DNA from: Hirschia sp.
Lineage (GTDB): Bacteria > Pseudomonadota > Alphaproteobacteria > Caulobacterales > Hyphomonadaceae
Length of the DNA: 64,000 bases
Reading direction: 5' to 3'
Assembly: GCA_002709235.1 (NCBI GenBank)
Contig: PAQI01000003.1
Span: 1-64,000, forward strand
A model generated the notes under the pieces. It did no database searches. It saw nothing but the letters and a program-made list of their open reading frames with translations, and was not told the origin of the DNA. The position numbers and the translations under genes are program-made. This document shows positions 10,656 through 18,872 of the stretch, one piece after another. The first letter of the stretch is position 1. The number at the start of each line of letters is the position of its first letter.

Positions 10656-11150
10656 CTAGTCTTGCTCGGTTTCAACCACGGCCTTGCGACGATCTGGTCC
10701 AGAGTAATGCTGGTCCTTGCGCCGACGGCATGGTCCCAGATAAAGCGGTGTGCTGACAAATTTACGGCGATTGTTCACGACTGCCGAGAGTTTCTTCCAG
10801 GCCTGCTCTGCAGATACCGGCTTTGCGAGCACCTCATCCACACCCGCATTCACCAGCTCCTTGAGCGTGCTGCGACGCGTGTCGGCCGTACAGGCAATGG
10901 CGGGGATCATATATGGCATATCATCGCTACGGCGGATCAAACGCATCAGTTCCGCACCGGAAAGCCCTTCCAGGTTGAAGTCCACGATCAGGACATCCAC
11001 CGTATCGTCACGCAGGATTTCAAAGGCGCTGGTTGCATCCGGTGCTTCCAGCACCTTGCGAATGCCGAATCCAAGCAGAATCGTCCGCCACAACACACGC
11101 ATATTCGCATGGTCTTCGACCAGAAGGACGGTCACATCTTTGAAACCCAT
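10656..11150 (-). CDS. Receiver-only response regulator, paralogue of the neighbour
   Basis: A 164-residue receiver domain (phosphoacceptor Asp57 in VLIVDFNLEG, Lys110 in VLAKPVS) with the same C-terminal layout as its neighbour: VVNNRRKFV, then a tail with LGPCRRRK and YSGPDRRK. Shared blocks (NMRxLWRxxLLGFGIRxV, PxIACTADTRR, KPVSxxQAW) show recent common descent. I chose ATG 11150 because AGAGGG lies six bases upstream; a TTG at 11192 would add 14 residues but its ribosome binding site is too close. Likely a phosphorelay or protein-binding switch. Confidence 0.85.
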   Translation of the reverse strand: MGFKDVTVLLVEDHANMRVLWRTILLGFGIRKVLEAPDATSAFEILRDDTVDVLIVDFNLEGLSGAELMRLIRRSDDMPYMIPAIACTADTRRSTLKELVNAGVDEVLAKPVSAEQAWKKLSAVVNNRRKFVSTPLYLGPCRRRKDQHYSGPDRRKAVVETEQD

Positions 11151-11313
11151 CTCTTGCCCTCTCCCACAATTCGCCTTCTTCGGACGAAACAACTTCCCCT
11201 CAATCTAAGACACGGTAACAAAGCTTCGTATAGGCAGCATTAAGCCAAGTGTAAAAAGAAGTGACCTGTTTGGTAAGGTTTGCCTAGCGCTTGCGAACCT
11301 ACATATTCATAAC

Positions 11314-13200
11314 ATGACTGATTCGAGCGCACCTTCTACCCCTGCCCCCCGTCTATCGGGCGTGGACATTATCAGGGACCAGCTTAAACGCCTGCCAAAC
11401 AAGCCAGGCGTCTACCGCATGTTTGGGGCGGATCAGGAGCTGCTCTATGTTGGCAAGGCGCGCAATCTGAAGAACCGCGTTGGCAGCTATGCCAAGCTGG
11501 GCGGCCATACACAGCGTATCGCACGCATGATCTCTTTGACCCGGGCCATGGAATTCGTGGTCACCGAAACCGAGACCGAAGCGCTATTGCTGGAAGCCAA
11601 CCTCATCAAGCGGCTCAAGCCTCGCTTCAACATATTGCTGCGCGACGACAAGAGCTTTCCCTATATCCTGATCCGCCGTGACCATGTCGCACCGATGATC
11701 ACCAAGCATCGCGGCTCCAAGAGCATAAAGGGCGATTATTTCGGCCCCTTTGCCTCTGTCGGTGCTGTCAACCAGACGCTGGACACGCTGCAAAAGGCTT
11801 TCCTGCTGCGCAATTGCACTGACAGCACCTATGAGGGCCGCTCTCGCCCCTGCATGCAGCACCAGATCAAACGCTGCGCCGCGCCCTGCACTGGCGAGAT
11901 CTCGATCTCCGACTACAGGGCGCTGACAGAACAGGCGGCAGACTTCCTGCGTGGCAAGGCGGATAATCTGCAAAAGCAACTCGTCGCCGACATGGAATCG
12001 GCCGCCGGGCAGATGGAATTTGAAACCGCCGCCCGCCTGCGAGACCGGATCAAGGCGCTGGCCGCCGTGCGGGCAAGCCAGGGCATCAACCCGGCCGGGA
12101 TTGATGAGGCTGATGTGTTCGCCATTGAAAGCCAGGCCGGTCAGACCTGCATTCAGGCCTTCTTCTTCCGGGCGGGCCAGAACTGGGGCGCAAATGCCTT
12201 CTATCCACGCCATGACAGCGACGATGCGCCCGAGGACGTGCTGGCCGCCTTTCTCGTGCAGTTTTACGACAACCGCCCGCCGCCAAAACTGGTGCTGACC
12301 TCCATCGAGCCAGGTCAGTCGGACCTGATCGCAGATGCGCTGGAACTGCGCGCCGATCACAAGGTCGAAATCCGTGCGCCCCAGCGCGGCGAAAAGCTGG
12401 ATCTGGTCAAACAGGCCGCCACCAATGCCCGCGAAGCGCTTGGCCGCAAGCTGGCCGAAACCCAGAGCCAGACGCGCATTCTCGCCGCCGTGCAGAAAAC
12501 CTTCGACCTGCCTGAGCCGCCACGCCGCATCGAGGTTTACGACAACTCTCACATACAGGGCACAAACATGGTCGGCGGCATGATCGTCGCCACGCCGGAT
12601 GGCTATGACAAATCCAGCTATCGCAAGTTCAACATCAGGGATGAAAGCATCGAGCCGGGCGATGATTATGGCATGATGCGCGAGGTGATGCGCCGCCGCT
12701 TTGGTCGCCTGAAAAAGGAAAATGAAGGCCGCGAGACCCGCCCGGGTACATGGCCAGATCTGGTCCTCATCGATGGCGGGCTGGGCCAGCTGGGCGCTGT
12801 GCTGGAAACCGTCCGCGAGCTGGGCTTCGAGGAGGGCGAACTGAACCTCGTCTCGATCGCCAAGGGACCGGACCGCAATGCCGGGCGCGAACAATTCTTC
12901 CGCCCCAACAAGGCCCCCTTCCAGCTACCGCCCAATGACCCGGCGCTCTATTATCTCCAGCGCCTGCGCGACGAAGCCCACCGCTGGGCCATCGGCGCCC
13001 ACCGCGCCAAACGCTCCGCCGACATCACCAAAAACCCCCTCGACGAAATCGAAGGCATCGGCCCCACCCGCAAAAAAGCCCTGCTCAACCGCTTTGGCTC
13101 AGCCAAGGGCGTGAGCAAGGCGAAAGTGTCGGACCTGATGGAGGTAGAGGGGGTGAATGAAGCGCTGGCGGTTAGGATTTTTGGGTGGTTTAGATCGTAG
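11314..13200 (+). CDS. uvrC: UvrC, excinuclease ABC subunit C
   Basis: A 628-residue nucleotide-excision-repair nuclease. In order: the GIY-YIG nuclease (KPGVYRMF...[14 protein letters not shown], about 28-55), a Cys-containing region ([13 protein letters not shown]), the UVR motif that binds UvrB (about 230-245), the RNase H-like second nuclease ([20 protein letters not shown] and DGGLGQLG), and the C-terminal helix-hairpin-helix pair. It makes the 3' and 5' incisions around a lesion marked by UvrB. The length is typical. Confidence 0.97.
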   Translation: MTDSSAPSTPAPRLSGVDIIRDQLKRLPNKPGVYRMFGADQELLYVGKARNLKNRVGSYAKLGGHTQRIARMISLTRAMEFVVTETETEALLLEANLIKRLKPRFNILLRDDKSFPYILIRRDHVAPMITKHRGSKSIKGDYFGPFASVGAVNQTLDTLQKAFLLRNCTDSTYEGRSRPCMQHQIKRCAAPCTGEISISDYRALTEQAADFLRGKADNLQKQLVADMESAAGQMEFETAARLRDRIKALAAVRASQGINPAGIDEADVFAIESQAGQTCIQAFFFRAGQNWGANAFYPRHDSDDAPEDVLAAFLVQFYDNRPPPKLVLTSIEPGQSDLIADALELRADHKVEIRAPQRGEKLDLVKQAATNAREALGRKLAETQSQTRILAAVQKTFDLPEPPRRIEVYDNSHIQGTNMVGGMIVATPDGYDKSSYRKFNIRDESIEPGDDYGMMREVMRRRFGRLKKENEGRETRPGTWPDLVLIDGGLGQLGAVLETVRELGFEEGELNLVSIAKGPDRNAGREQFFRPNKAPFQLPPNDPALYYLQRLRDEAHRWAIGAHRAKRSADITKNPLDEIEGIGPTRKKALLNRFGSAKGVSKAKVSDLMEVEGVNEALAVRIFGWFRS

Positions 13201-13236
13201 GGTGCACTGAGGCACGTAATGCTCCCTAAGCTCTAC

Positions 13237-13710
13237 TTATACGACGATCGTCTTGTAAGAGCTTGTGAGCGTGAAGGCCGTAGAATCCAATGTCAGCTCG
13301 TAATTCGGGATGTCATATACAACATGGCAAAGGCTCATGAAGTCCCGGCCGAGCAATGATGGATTGTCCTTGATAGCGTCGGTATAGGGCATCAGCACCA
13401 CCTCCATCACTACCCCAACCAACAATCCCTTGTCGTCGTCCTGAAACCAAAGCGTGACTGTCAGCTTTTTTGTGAGGCCGCTGAGCCCCGTCGCCCCCTG
13501 CACCGGGCCTTCATCTTCCAGTTTATTGAATTCTTCCTGCCTAAGAAGCCTTTTCCAATCCTTTGGCATCAGGATAGTGCGCCTTGCGCCCGTATCCAGG
13601 AGGAAGGAAAGTTGTATATGGCTGCTATTGGCCGGTGTTTTTGCGTCAAGACGAACTTCGCCCACGACTCGAGGCTCCAATTCCGGCGGCCTCACCCTGC
13701 CCCTGATCAT
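13237..13710 (-). CDS. Retropepsin-like aspartic protease domain protein
   Basis: A 157-residue single-domain protein. FLLDTGARRTILM (Asp39-Thr-Gly) is the clan AA aspartic protease active-site motif, and LLGRDFM near residue 120 matches the second conserved Leu-Gly-Arg-Asp block. Such proteins act as dimers. The ATG lies three bases after the stop of the upstream DUF5678-like gene, so the two form an operon; this pairing recurs in bacteria and archaea as I recall it. Substrate unknown. Confidence 0.75.
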   Translation of the reverse strand: MIRGRVRPPELEPRVVGEVRLDAKTPANSSHIQLSFLLDTGARRTILMPKDWKRLLRQEEFNKLEDEGPVQGATGLSGLTKKLTVTLWFQDDDKGLLVGVVMEVVLMPYTDAIKDNPSLLGRDFMSLCHVVYDIPNYELTLDSTAFTLTSSYKTIVV

Positions 13711-13713
13711 GTT

Positions 13714-14010
13714 TTAGAGGGCTTGCAGGGGCTTCTTTGCATCCAGGAAATGAATGCTCACAGCGTTGAGCGGCACATTCATTTCATCCAGGCGCACATA
13801 CAGCTCGTCCATGTCGTCGCCGACTACAACCTCTCCGCCTCCATATATTCCAATCCACTGGTCGGGATACTGGCGCAGATAGGTGCTCCGGCATTCGTGG
13901 AAAATGTCTTCGAGGGTATCGAAATCACCGATTCGCCGCGCTACGTCGGGAAGATCCGATGTCGCGATACCAATGATTCCTGCTTCTGTCTGTGTGTTTT
14001 GCTTAACCAT
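13714..14010 (-). CDS. DUF5678-like small protein, partner of the aspartic protease
   Basis: Ninety-eight residues from ATG 14010 (GGGGGT seven bases upstream); an ATG at 14037 would add nine residues. The C-terminal 60 residues (YLRQYPDQWIGIYGGGEVVV, then a DELYVRLDEMN helix and a beta strand) resemble the DUF5678 pattern of a short strand-turn-strand, a helix and a last strand. Function unknown. The downstream gene encodes a retropepsin-like protease, which may process it or be regulated by it. Confidence 0.6.
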   Translation of the reverse strand: MVKQNTQTEAGIIGIATSDLPDVARRIGDFDTLEDIFHECRSTYLRQYPDQWIGIYGGGEVVVGDDMDELYVRLDEMNVPLNAVSIHFLDAKKPLQAL

Positions 14011-14233
14011 GCTGTTTACCCCCAACCTAACGCCCATGCCAGCCGCTTGTTGGGACTCACCGGTACAACCTTCAACCCCAGGATGTCAATATAGTGACAC
14101 TTTTGAGACATCGTGGTGCCGACACTCATAATAAAGCATTAAATATCCTAGAAGTTGCATCAATATCCAGTGCTTTCCCCACTTAGACGAGTGCAACTCA
14201 TCCGATTAGAAGATTTCTATCACGCGACAGCCC

Positions 14234-14322
14234 GTAGGGCGGGTTGAACGAATGTGATACCCGCCATCTCGCTCCAACCACACCATCCGGCGGGTATCGG
14301 CTGTGCCTCAATCCGCCCTACC
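14234..14322. repeat. REP-like intergenic inverted repeat (GTAGGGCGGGTTGA type)
   Basis: The left end GTAGGGCGGGTTGAACGAA and right end TGCCTCAATCCGCCCTAC are imperfect inverted copies; inside them GATACCCGCC pairs with GGCGGGTATC. This long nested stem is a widespread type of bacterial intergenic palindrome. Confidence 0.75.
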
Positions 14323-14349
14323 GAAAACCAACGCCCCCTCCCGCATCTC

Positions 14350-14425
14350 CAGCGAAAGCTGGAGCCCAGCGCAACCAACACAGCCCGGCATCCCCGTCTG
14401 GATCCCAACTTTCGTTGGGAAGACG
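14350..14425. repeat. Paired hairpins with GAAAGCTGG / CTTTCGTTGGG cores
   Basis: CCAGCGAAAGCTGG (14350-14363) and TCCCAACTTTCGTTGGGA (about 14404-14421) are two short perfect hairpins whose sequences are related to common intergenic repeats. They lie directly beside the larger inverted repeat. Confidence 0.55.
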
Positions 14426-14573
14426 GCCCCCTCATGCGTCATCCTCGAGGGCGTAAGCCATCTGAGGATCCAGCCTGATGACTCGCATCCCGAACTCGCG
14501 TGGAAAAAATGCTGAATGCCCCCGACACACTGCGCGTCGAGGATAACAATTGCGCCCGGTCAATAAATACCGA

Positions 14574-14897
14574 TCAGATCGGCATGCGCAGGATTTCCTG
14601 ATAGGCCTTGATGACCTCATCGCGCACTGCGACGACGGTCTCCAGCGTGGCTTCGGCGGCAGCAACCGCCGTGACCACATCCACCAGATCGGCATTGCCC
14701 ATCGCCGCCGTCGAGATCGCGTTCTCTGCGGTCATGCCCGCCTGCCCCGCCTTGGAAACAGCCGAAGACAGCATGTCGGAAAAACCGCCAGCGCCTTCGA
14801 TCAACCCATCGTCATTGTCACCGATCGACAGGGATTTCTGGGCCGCCTGTGCAGCCTGTAGATAGGCGCGCGATGCATTCACTGACATATCGGACAT
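14574..14897 (-). CDS. fliE: FliE, flagellar hook-basal body junction protein
   Basis: A 107-residue small helical protein ending in the family signature VVTAVAAAEATLETVVAVRDEVIKAYQEILRMPI. FliE joins the MS ring to the proximal rod and is exported early by the flagellar type III apparatus. It is the last gene of flgB-flgC-fliE; the gap to flgC is 50 bases. Length is normal. Confidence 0.95.
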   Translation of the reverse strand: MSDMSVNASRAYLQAAQAAQKSLSIGDNDDGLIEGAGGFSDMLSSAVSKAGQAGMTAENAISTAAMGNADLVDVVTAVAAAEATLETVVAVRDEVIKAYQEILRMPI

Positions 14898-14947
14898 TTA
14901 AGTCATCCCCTCGGGATCAAGAAATTACAGGCCAGCGCAAAAGCCGC

Positions 14948-15364
14948 TTACGCCTTCAGCAGGTCAACAGCGGCCAACAACATGGCGCGGCTGGATTCAA
15001 CCACATTCAGATTGGCCTCATAGGCGCGCTGGGCTTCGCGCAGATCCGTCATTTCCGTCAGCGCCGAGACATTTGGCAGCTTCACCATGCCGTTTTCGTC
15101 CGCTGCGGGGTGCGATGGATCATATTTCATTGGAAAGGCGGCCGTATCCTGGCGCACGCCCGAAACCTTGACGCGCTCTGCGCCGGCATCGCGGTCCATA
15201 TAGGTCTTGAACACGGCTTCCTTGCGCCGATAGGGATCGGCACCTGCGGTCTCGCCGGTCGAATTGGCATTGGCGAGGTTCTCGGCTGACAGGCGGATAC
15301 GCACCGTCTGCGCACGCAGGCCCGAGGCAGCGCTGGACATGGCAGACATAAGGTCGTTGGACAT
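14948..15364 (-). CDS. flgC: FlgC, flagellar proximal rod protein
   Basis: A 138-residue protein with the rod-protein N-terminal signature (LMSAMSSAASGLRAQTVRIRLSAENLANANST) and the C-terminal heptad helix MTDLREAQRAYEANLNVVES. It assembles into the proximal rod with FlgB and FlgF. It lies 23 bases downstream of flgB, in one operon. Length is normal for FlgC. Confidence 0.96.
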   Translation of the reverse strand: MSNDLMSAMSSAASGLRAQTVRIRLSAENLANANSTGETAGADPYRRKEAVFKTYMDRDAGAERVKVSGVRQDTAAFPMKYDPSHPAADENGMVKLPNVSALTEMTDLREAQRAYEANLNVVESSRAMLLAAVDLLKA

Positions 15365-15387
15365 GGATCAGTCTCCTGTAGCTGAGC

Positions 15388-15822
15388 TTATCTCGTTGGC
15401 GATTTGGCGGCGAGGCGAACCAATGACAGGCCCTTGGAATAAAGCTGGACGGCGGTTTCAAATTCCATACGGGTTTCGGCCATTTTCATCATCTGCTCTT
15501 CAACCACCACGGAATTGCCATCCAGCGTGGTTTCCGAATCGGGTGATTTCTGAATCGACACCCCATTGGCCAGCGGGGCTCGTGTACCGGCGGCAATATG
15601 GCCAGGATTGGTGGTCATCATGCGCACGCCGCGACGGTTGGTCCCGCCGACTTCACCATTGGCAAGAGCCTTGTTGAACTTGTCGACATCCACATCATTG
15701 GCCGTGTAGCCGGGCGTGGACACATTGGCGACATTCTGCGCCAGCGTTTTCTGGCGCTCACCAAGCATTTCCATACGCGACTTCAGCATTGTGAAGACTG
15801 GCATGTTTAGCGGGCTCGACAT
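15388..15822 (-). CDS. flgB: FlgB, flagellar proximal rod protein
   Basis: A 144-residue rod subunit. The N-terminus includes LKSRMEMLGERQKTLAQNVANVSTPGY, the conserved rod/hook motif ANxxTPGY, and the C-terminus is the helix MKMAETRMEFETAVQLYSKG. I chose ATG 15822 (AAGGA nine bases upstream); an in-frame ATG at 15855 adds eleven poorly conserved residues. First gene of flgBC-fliE, divergent from fliOP. Confidence 0.94.
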   Translation of the reverse strand: MSSPLNMPVFTMLKSRMEMLGERQKTLAQNVANVSTPGYTANDVDVDKFNKALANGEVGGTNRRGVRMMTTNPGHIAAGTRAPLANGVSIQKSPDSETTLDGNSVVVEEQMMKMAETRMEFETAVQLYSKGLSLVRLAAKSPTR

Positions 15823-15923
15823 TCCAGAACGTCCTTGCATCAACAGACAGGGCACAATTTTCCCCTTACCCGGCAGAAAACACCATCTTGGTTAAGGCGA
15901 AGTGAAGGAGTTCAGCAGCAATC

Positions 15924-15938
15924 TTAACGCGTCGTTTA
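15924..15938. promoter_or_regulatory. CtrA-box-like site between flgB and fliO
   Basis: TTAA-CGCGTCG-TTTA matches the CtrA consensus TTAA-N7-TTAA in seven of eight fixed positions. It lies 101 bases before flgB and 84 before fliO in the 200-base divergent region, where control of both early flagellar blocks would be expected. Assignment rests on the consensus known from Caulobacter. Confidence 0.55.
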
Positions 15939-16022
15939 CCAACACGACCGAAACGTTAACGCGGAAATGCAGGCCGAACCCTGAAACACCGGCCGAAACG
16001 CAGAACGCGTGTGGAGCACCTT

Positions 16023-16325
16023 ATGGAAGACATGATCCGCGCCATTGCGGCCCTTCTCGTGGTCCTTGCTGCCATTTTGGGGCTGGGCTATGCGCTGCGC
16101 CGTTTTTCTGCCGGCCGCATCAATGCTGAAGGCCGGGCATCAGATCTTCGCGTATTGGAATGGCGCGGTCTGGATGCGCGCCGCAAGCTGGTTGTGGTGC
16201 GCTGGGATGACCGCGAACACCTTCTGTGCCTCAGCCCGGCAGGCGATTGCGTGGTTTCGTCTCGCAACGCGCCTGAATTCAAGATTGTGCCGGATCAGAC
16301 CGATGATGAAGGAGGCAGCCTGTGA
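16023..16325 (+). CDS. fliO: FliO, flagellar export apparatus assembly protein
   Basis: A 100-residue protein with one N-terminal membrane helix (IAALLVVLAAILGLGYALRRF) followed by the small cytoplasmic FliO domain (LEWRGLDARRKLVVVRWDDREHLLCLS). It helps assemble the FliP ring. ATG 16023 is preferred because GGAG lies six bases before it; GTG 16011 and ATG 16032 are alternatives. Its stop overlaps the fliP GTG start (GTGA). Sequence conservation in this family is low, so the assignment leans on position. Confidence 0.85.
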   Translation: MEDMIRAIAALLVVLAAILGLGYALRRFSAGRINAEGRASDLRVLEWRGLDARRKLVVVRWDDREHLLCLSPAGDCVVSSRNAPEFKIVPDQTDDEGGSL

Positions 16326-17071
16326 ACCATCTGTGGCGTCTTCTTGTCCTGATCGCACTGACGGCCTTCACGCCTCTGGCCGCACATGCACAGGAAATCA
16401 CCGTCGATCTGGGCACCGGACAGGGAATGACGCGCGGCATTGTGCAGATGCTGGCGCTGATCACCGTCCTGTCGCTGGCTCCTTCAATCCTTGTGATGAC
16501 GACAAGCTTCGTGCGGATCACCGTTGTCCTGTCACTGTTGCGAACCGCCATCGGTACAGGCCAGAGCCCGCCCAATGCGGTGATCGTCTCGCTCTCCTTG
16601 TTCCTGACCGCCTTCATCATGGCACCCACCTTTCAGGCAGCTTATGATAGCGGCATCGAACCCTTCATGGCCGAGGCCATCACGCTGGAGGAAGCCATTC
16701 CGCGCACCACGGCACCGCTGAAAGTGTTCATGGCCGAGCATGTGGGAGATGAGGACCTGGCGCTGTTTGCAGGCATGGCCAAGCTCGACACGCTGGAAAG
16801 CGCTGAAAGCGCACCATTTCACGTCCTGGCCCCGGCCTTCATGATCTCTGAGCTGAAGCGCGCCTTCGAGATCGGCTTCATGGTCTTCCTGCCCTTCCTG
16901 ATCATCGACCTGGTGGTCTCCTCCATCCTGATGAGCATGGGGATGATGATGCTGCCACCTGTGACGATCTCCCTGCCCTTCAAGCTGATCTTCTTCGTGC
17001 TGGTCGATGGTTGGCGGCTGATCTCGGGCTCACTGGTGGAAAGCTTCATCGCAGGCCCGCCAGGCGGGTAG
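16322..17071 (+). CDS. fliP: FliP, flagellar type III export gate protein
   Basis: A 249-residue membrane protein with a cleavable signal peptide (LLVLIALTAFTPLAAHAQ), the FliP signature VLSLAPSILVMTTSFVRI near residues 45-62, and C-terminal helices including FLIIDLVVSSILMSMGMMMLPP. It forms the core of the export gate. GTG start, coupled by a four-base overlap to fliO. fliQ and fliR are not in the window. Confidence 0.97.
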   Translation: MNHLWRLLVLIALTAFTPLAAHAQEITVDLGTGQGMTRGIVQMLALITVLSLAPSILVMTTSFVRITVVLSLLRTAIGTGQSPPNAVIVSLSLFLTAFIMAPTFQAAYDSGIEPFMAEAITLEEAIPRTTAPLKVFMAEHVGDEDLALFAGMAKLDTLESAESAPFHVLAPAFMISELKRAFEIGFMVFLPFLIIDLVVSSILMSMGMMMLPPVTISLPFKLIFFVLVDGWRLISGSLVESFIAGPPGG

Positions 17072-17088
17072 AAGGCTCCAACACAATT

Positions 17089-17125
17089 TTGACTTGACTA
17101 TAAGTGTATGTATATTAATTACACT
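17089..17125 (+). promoter_or_regulatory. Promoter and palindromic operator of the Rrf2 gene
   Basis: A TTGACT -35 (17089-17094), 16-base spacer and TATATT -10 (17111-17116) are overlaid by the perfect inverted repeat AGTGTA-N11-TACACT (17103-17125). A repressor bound here would block RNA polymerase. The TGTA-N11-TACA core recurs before the next gene. Confidence 0.65.
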
Positions 17126-17151
17126 CTTTCAAAATCACGGAAGGTCCACAC

Positions 17152-17598
17152 TTGCCTACAAGCACCCGCTTTGCTGTTTCTGTTCACATTCTGGCTGCAC
17201 TCGCCGTGAATGAAGGAACGCCTGTACGCTCTGAAGACCTTGCGCGTAGCGCCAGTACGAATTCTGCGGTTATCCGTTCAATCCTGTGCCGCCTGGCAAA
17301 GGCAAATCTCACCACATCTCAGCTGGGAGCAGGAGGCGGCGCTCTCCTGGCGCGTAATGCAGACAGCATAACGCTACTGGACGTCTATCGGATCGTTGAA
17401 GACGATGAGATCTTTGCCTTGCACAGATGCGCGCCCGATGAAAACTGCGTTGTCGGCAAGAACATTCAGGCAGCCATGTTACCTACACTGGATCGAGCCA
17501 GACAAGCATTGGAAGCGGAACTGAACGCAGTAACCATTGCGAATATCGCTGATACGATCGCCGAGAAGGGGCGTTTCACAATCCCGTGGGAAGGCTAA
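17152..17598 (+). CDS. Rrf2-family transcriptional regulator
   Basis: A 148-residue winged-helix regulator. Residues 4-60 match the Rrf2 N-terminus (TRFAVSVHILAALAVNEG, then SEDLARSASTNSAVIRSILCRLAKANL), followed by the wing with GAGGGALLA. Cysteines 46, 92 and 98 are present, but not in the spacing of the Fe-S cluster members, so it may be the cluster-free YwnA-like type. TTG start with GGAAGG seven bases upstream. It sits under its own palindrome and upstream of a flavodoxin gene carrying the same motif, which suggests it represses both. Confidence 0.88.
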   Translation: MPTSTRFAVSVHILAALAVNEGTPVRSEDLARSASTNSAVIRSILCRLAKANLTTSQLGAGGGALLARNADSITLLDVYRIVEDDEIFALHRCAPDENCVVGKNIQAAMLPTLDRARQALEAELNAVTIANIADTIAEKGRFTIPWEG

Positions 17599-17611
17599 TT
17601 TTAGCAATAAA

Positions 17612-17630
17612 TGTAATTATGCACGTTACA
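17612..17630. promoter_or_regulatory. Second Rrf2-type operator, before the flavodoxin gene
   Basis: TGTA-ATTATGCACGT-TACA has the same half-sites and the same 11-base spacer as the operator at 17105-17123. It lies 24 bases before the flavodoxin ATG. Confidence 0.6.
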
Positions 17631-17653
17631 CAACAACAATGGAGCCTATCACA

Positions 17654-18247
17654 ATGAACCCTATCAATATCGCGATTGTCTATCATAGCGGATATGGGCA
17701 CACAGCCAGGCAGGCTGAAGCCATCAGAGATGGAGTAGCACAAGTCGAGGGCGTGACTGCGCAGCTCATTTCAACGGAAGTCGTTCAACAACACTGGAAT
17801 GATCTGACAGCCGCTGAAGCCATCATATTCGGTGCGCCGACATATATGGGATCCGCGTCAGCTCAATTCAAAACCTTCATGGATGCTACATCTTCCGAGG
17901 TCTTTGCCCAGGGCAGCTTGTGGAAAGACAAGATAGCTGCCGGCTTTACCAACTCGGCATCCAGAAATGGCGACAAGGCGGAAACACTATCGCAATTGGC
18001 AATTTTTGCGGCCCAACATGGTATGCATTGGGTGAATCTCGGACTTCCCCCTGCCAATAATTCCAGCAAAGGGTCAGAAGAGGATCTCAACAGGCTGGGC
18101 TTTTTCCTGGGAGCCGCCGCGCAATCAAATGCTGACGAGAGCCCGGAAATCGCCCCGACTCGCGCAGACCTGAAAACCGCTGCACATCTTGGCAGACGCG
18201 TCGCCGAGACAACGCTTCAATTCGTTCGAGGCAGACTGAGACAATAA
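17654..18247 (+). CDS. Flavodoxin-fold NAD(P)H:quinone oxidoreductase-like protein
   Basis: A 197-residue FMN-binding flavodoxin-like protein. The phosphate loop is IAIVYHSGYGHTARQA (3-18), and FGAPTYMGSASAQFKTFMD (about 65-83) matches the WrbA/flavodoxin FMN isoalloxazine loop. Expected to reduce quinones or other electrophiles by two electrons. ATG 17654 has GGAG nine bases upstream; an ATG at 17639 is possible. The adjacent Rrf2 gene and shared operator suggest a redox or electrophile-inducible pair. A strong terminator follows. Confidence 0.87.
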   Translation: MNPINIAIVYHSGYGHTARQAEAIRDGVAQVEGVTAQLISTEVVQQHWNDLTAAEAIIFGAPTYMGSASAQFKTFMDATSSEVFAQGSLWKDKIAAGFTNSASRNGDKAETLSQLAIFAAQHGMHWVNLGLPPANNSSKGSEEDLNRLGFFLGAAAQSNADESPEIAPTRADLKTAAHLGRRVAETTLQFVRGRLRQ

Positions 18248-18266
18248 TACTAAACCAAACCGTTGA

Positions 18267-18309
18267 AAAAAAGCGCGGCAACCTCCTGTGAAGGTTGCCG
18301 CGCTTTTCA
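18267..18309. terminator. Strong bidirectional terminator
   Basis: AAAAGCGCGGCAACCT / AGGTTGCCGCGCTTTT forms a stem of about 16 bp with a short loop and A/T runs on both sides. It lies between convergent genes. Confidence 0.9.
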
Positions 18310-18389
18310 TGCACGCCCGATAGCTGGGTGGGGGGGACGCGTCGGGCGTGTTTACCGACCTTGCGGCCGATATCCTTGAACGACTTTGA

Positions 18390-18746
18390 TCAGTCGATAT
18401 CCCATTCAATGCGCAATGGCTTGAGGTCACTTTGACCTTCAACCATGCCAGTGTTCTTCACCAGACGGTCTGCTTCCTGACGGAAAGTGGCGTCGGAACA
18501 GGAACTGACGGCAACGCCACCAATGTTACCATTCGCATCCATCTGCACCAGCAGATCGCAATGTCCGTCACGGCTGCGAGTGGCAGCACGGGCTGGATAG
18601 GAAATATCATGCACCGCCGCAGGAACAGCTTCGCCCTGAATGCGGATCGCGTAGGCTTTGGAGTTGGCGTTCTCCGGAGTGTCGGCCAGGGCGGTCGGCA
18701 TCACGCTCGCCGCCAGCAGGCCTGCCAGAATTACGGTGTTTTTCAT
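18390..18746 (-). CDS. Secreted TonB-C-terminal-like protein
   Basis: A 118-residue protein with a clear signal peptide (MKNTVILAGLLAASVMPTALA). The mature part has the TonB C-terminal-like pattern: ISYPARAATRSRDGHCDLLVQMDANGNIGGVAVSSCSDATFRQEADRLV, with two cysteines (in GHCDL and VSSCS) that could form a disulfide. There is no TonB membrane anchor or proline region, so it is a free periplasmic domain. Divergent from ttcA across a region with two Pho-box-like sites, one directly abutting its start codon. Confidence 0.65.
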   Translation of the reverse strand: MKNTVILAGLLAASVMPTALADTPENANSKAYAIRIQGEAVPAAVHDISYPARAATRSRDGHCDLLVQMDANGNIGGVAVSSCSDATFRQEADRLVKNTGMVEGQSDLKPLRIEWDID

Positions 18747-18762
18747 GACACTAATGTGACAT
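18745..18762 (-). promoter_or_regulatory. Pho-box-like site abutting the TonB-C-like gene
   Basis: On the minus strand, ATGTCAC-ATTA-GTGTCAT resembles two 7-bp CTGTCAT direct repeats 4 bases apart (11 of 14 positions). It is the inverted copy of the site at 18873-18890: 14 of 15 bases agree between 18747-18761 and 18874-18888. Confidence 0.45.
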
Positions 18763-18872
18763 AGAACAGATTTAAGTCAATGCGATGTATATACGTTTTT
18801 GATATTATTTTATTACTCACTGATTTTGTTCATTATTTTTGTTATTGCGTTTGAATCGGACGCTCACCAGAA

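Larger units (their letters stand above)
14011..14573. other. Gene-free region with repeat elements
   Basis: A 563-base gap between the DUF5678-like gene and fliE. It holds the DUF5678 promoter region, an AT-rich stretch (14085-14225), the 14234-14322 inverted repeat and two short hairpins with GAAAGCTGG/CTTTCG cores. No gene is supported; the short ORFs lie inside the repeats. Confidence 0.6.

Noticed and set aside
11584-12894. 436-codon ORF on the minus strand inside uvrC
   Set aside because: It is the antisense frame of a strongly conserved gene; it has no ribosome binding site and the product matches no family.
14206-14220. TTAGAA-N3-TTCTAT, a weak Irr-box-like sequence
   Set aside because: One arm is imperfect and it lies 196 bases upstream of the nearest gene start, unlike the dps site.
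18310-18389. Small ORFs between the flavodoxin terminator and the TonB-C-like gene
   Set aside because: They have no ribosome binding site and lie in the tail of a convergent terminator region.
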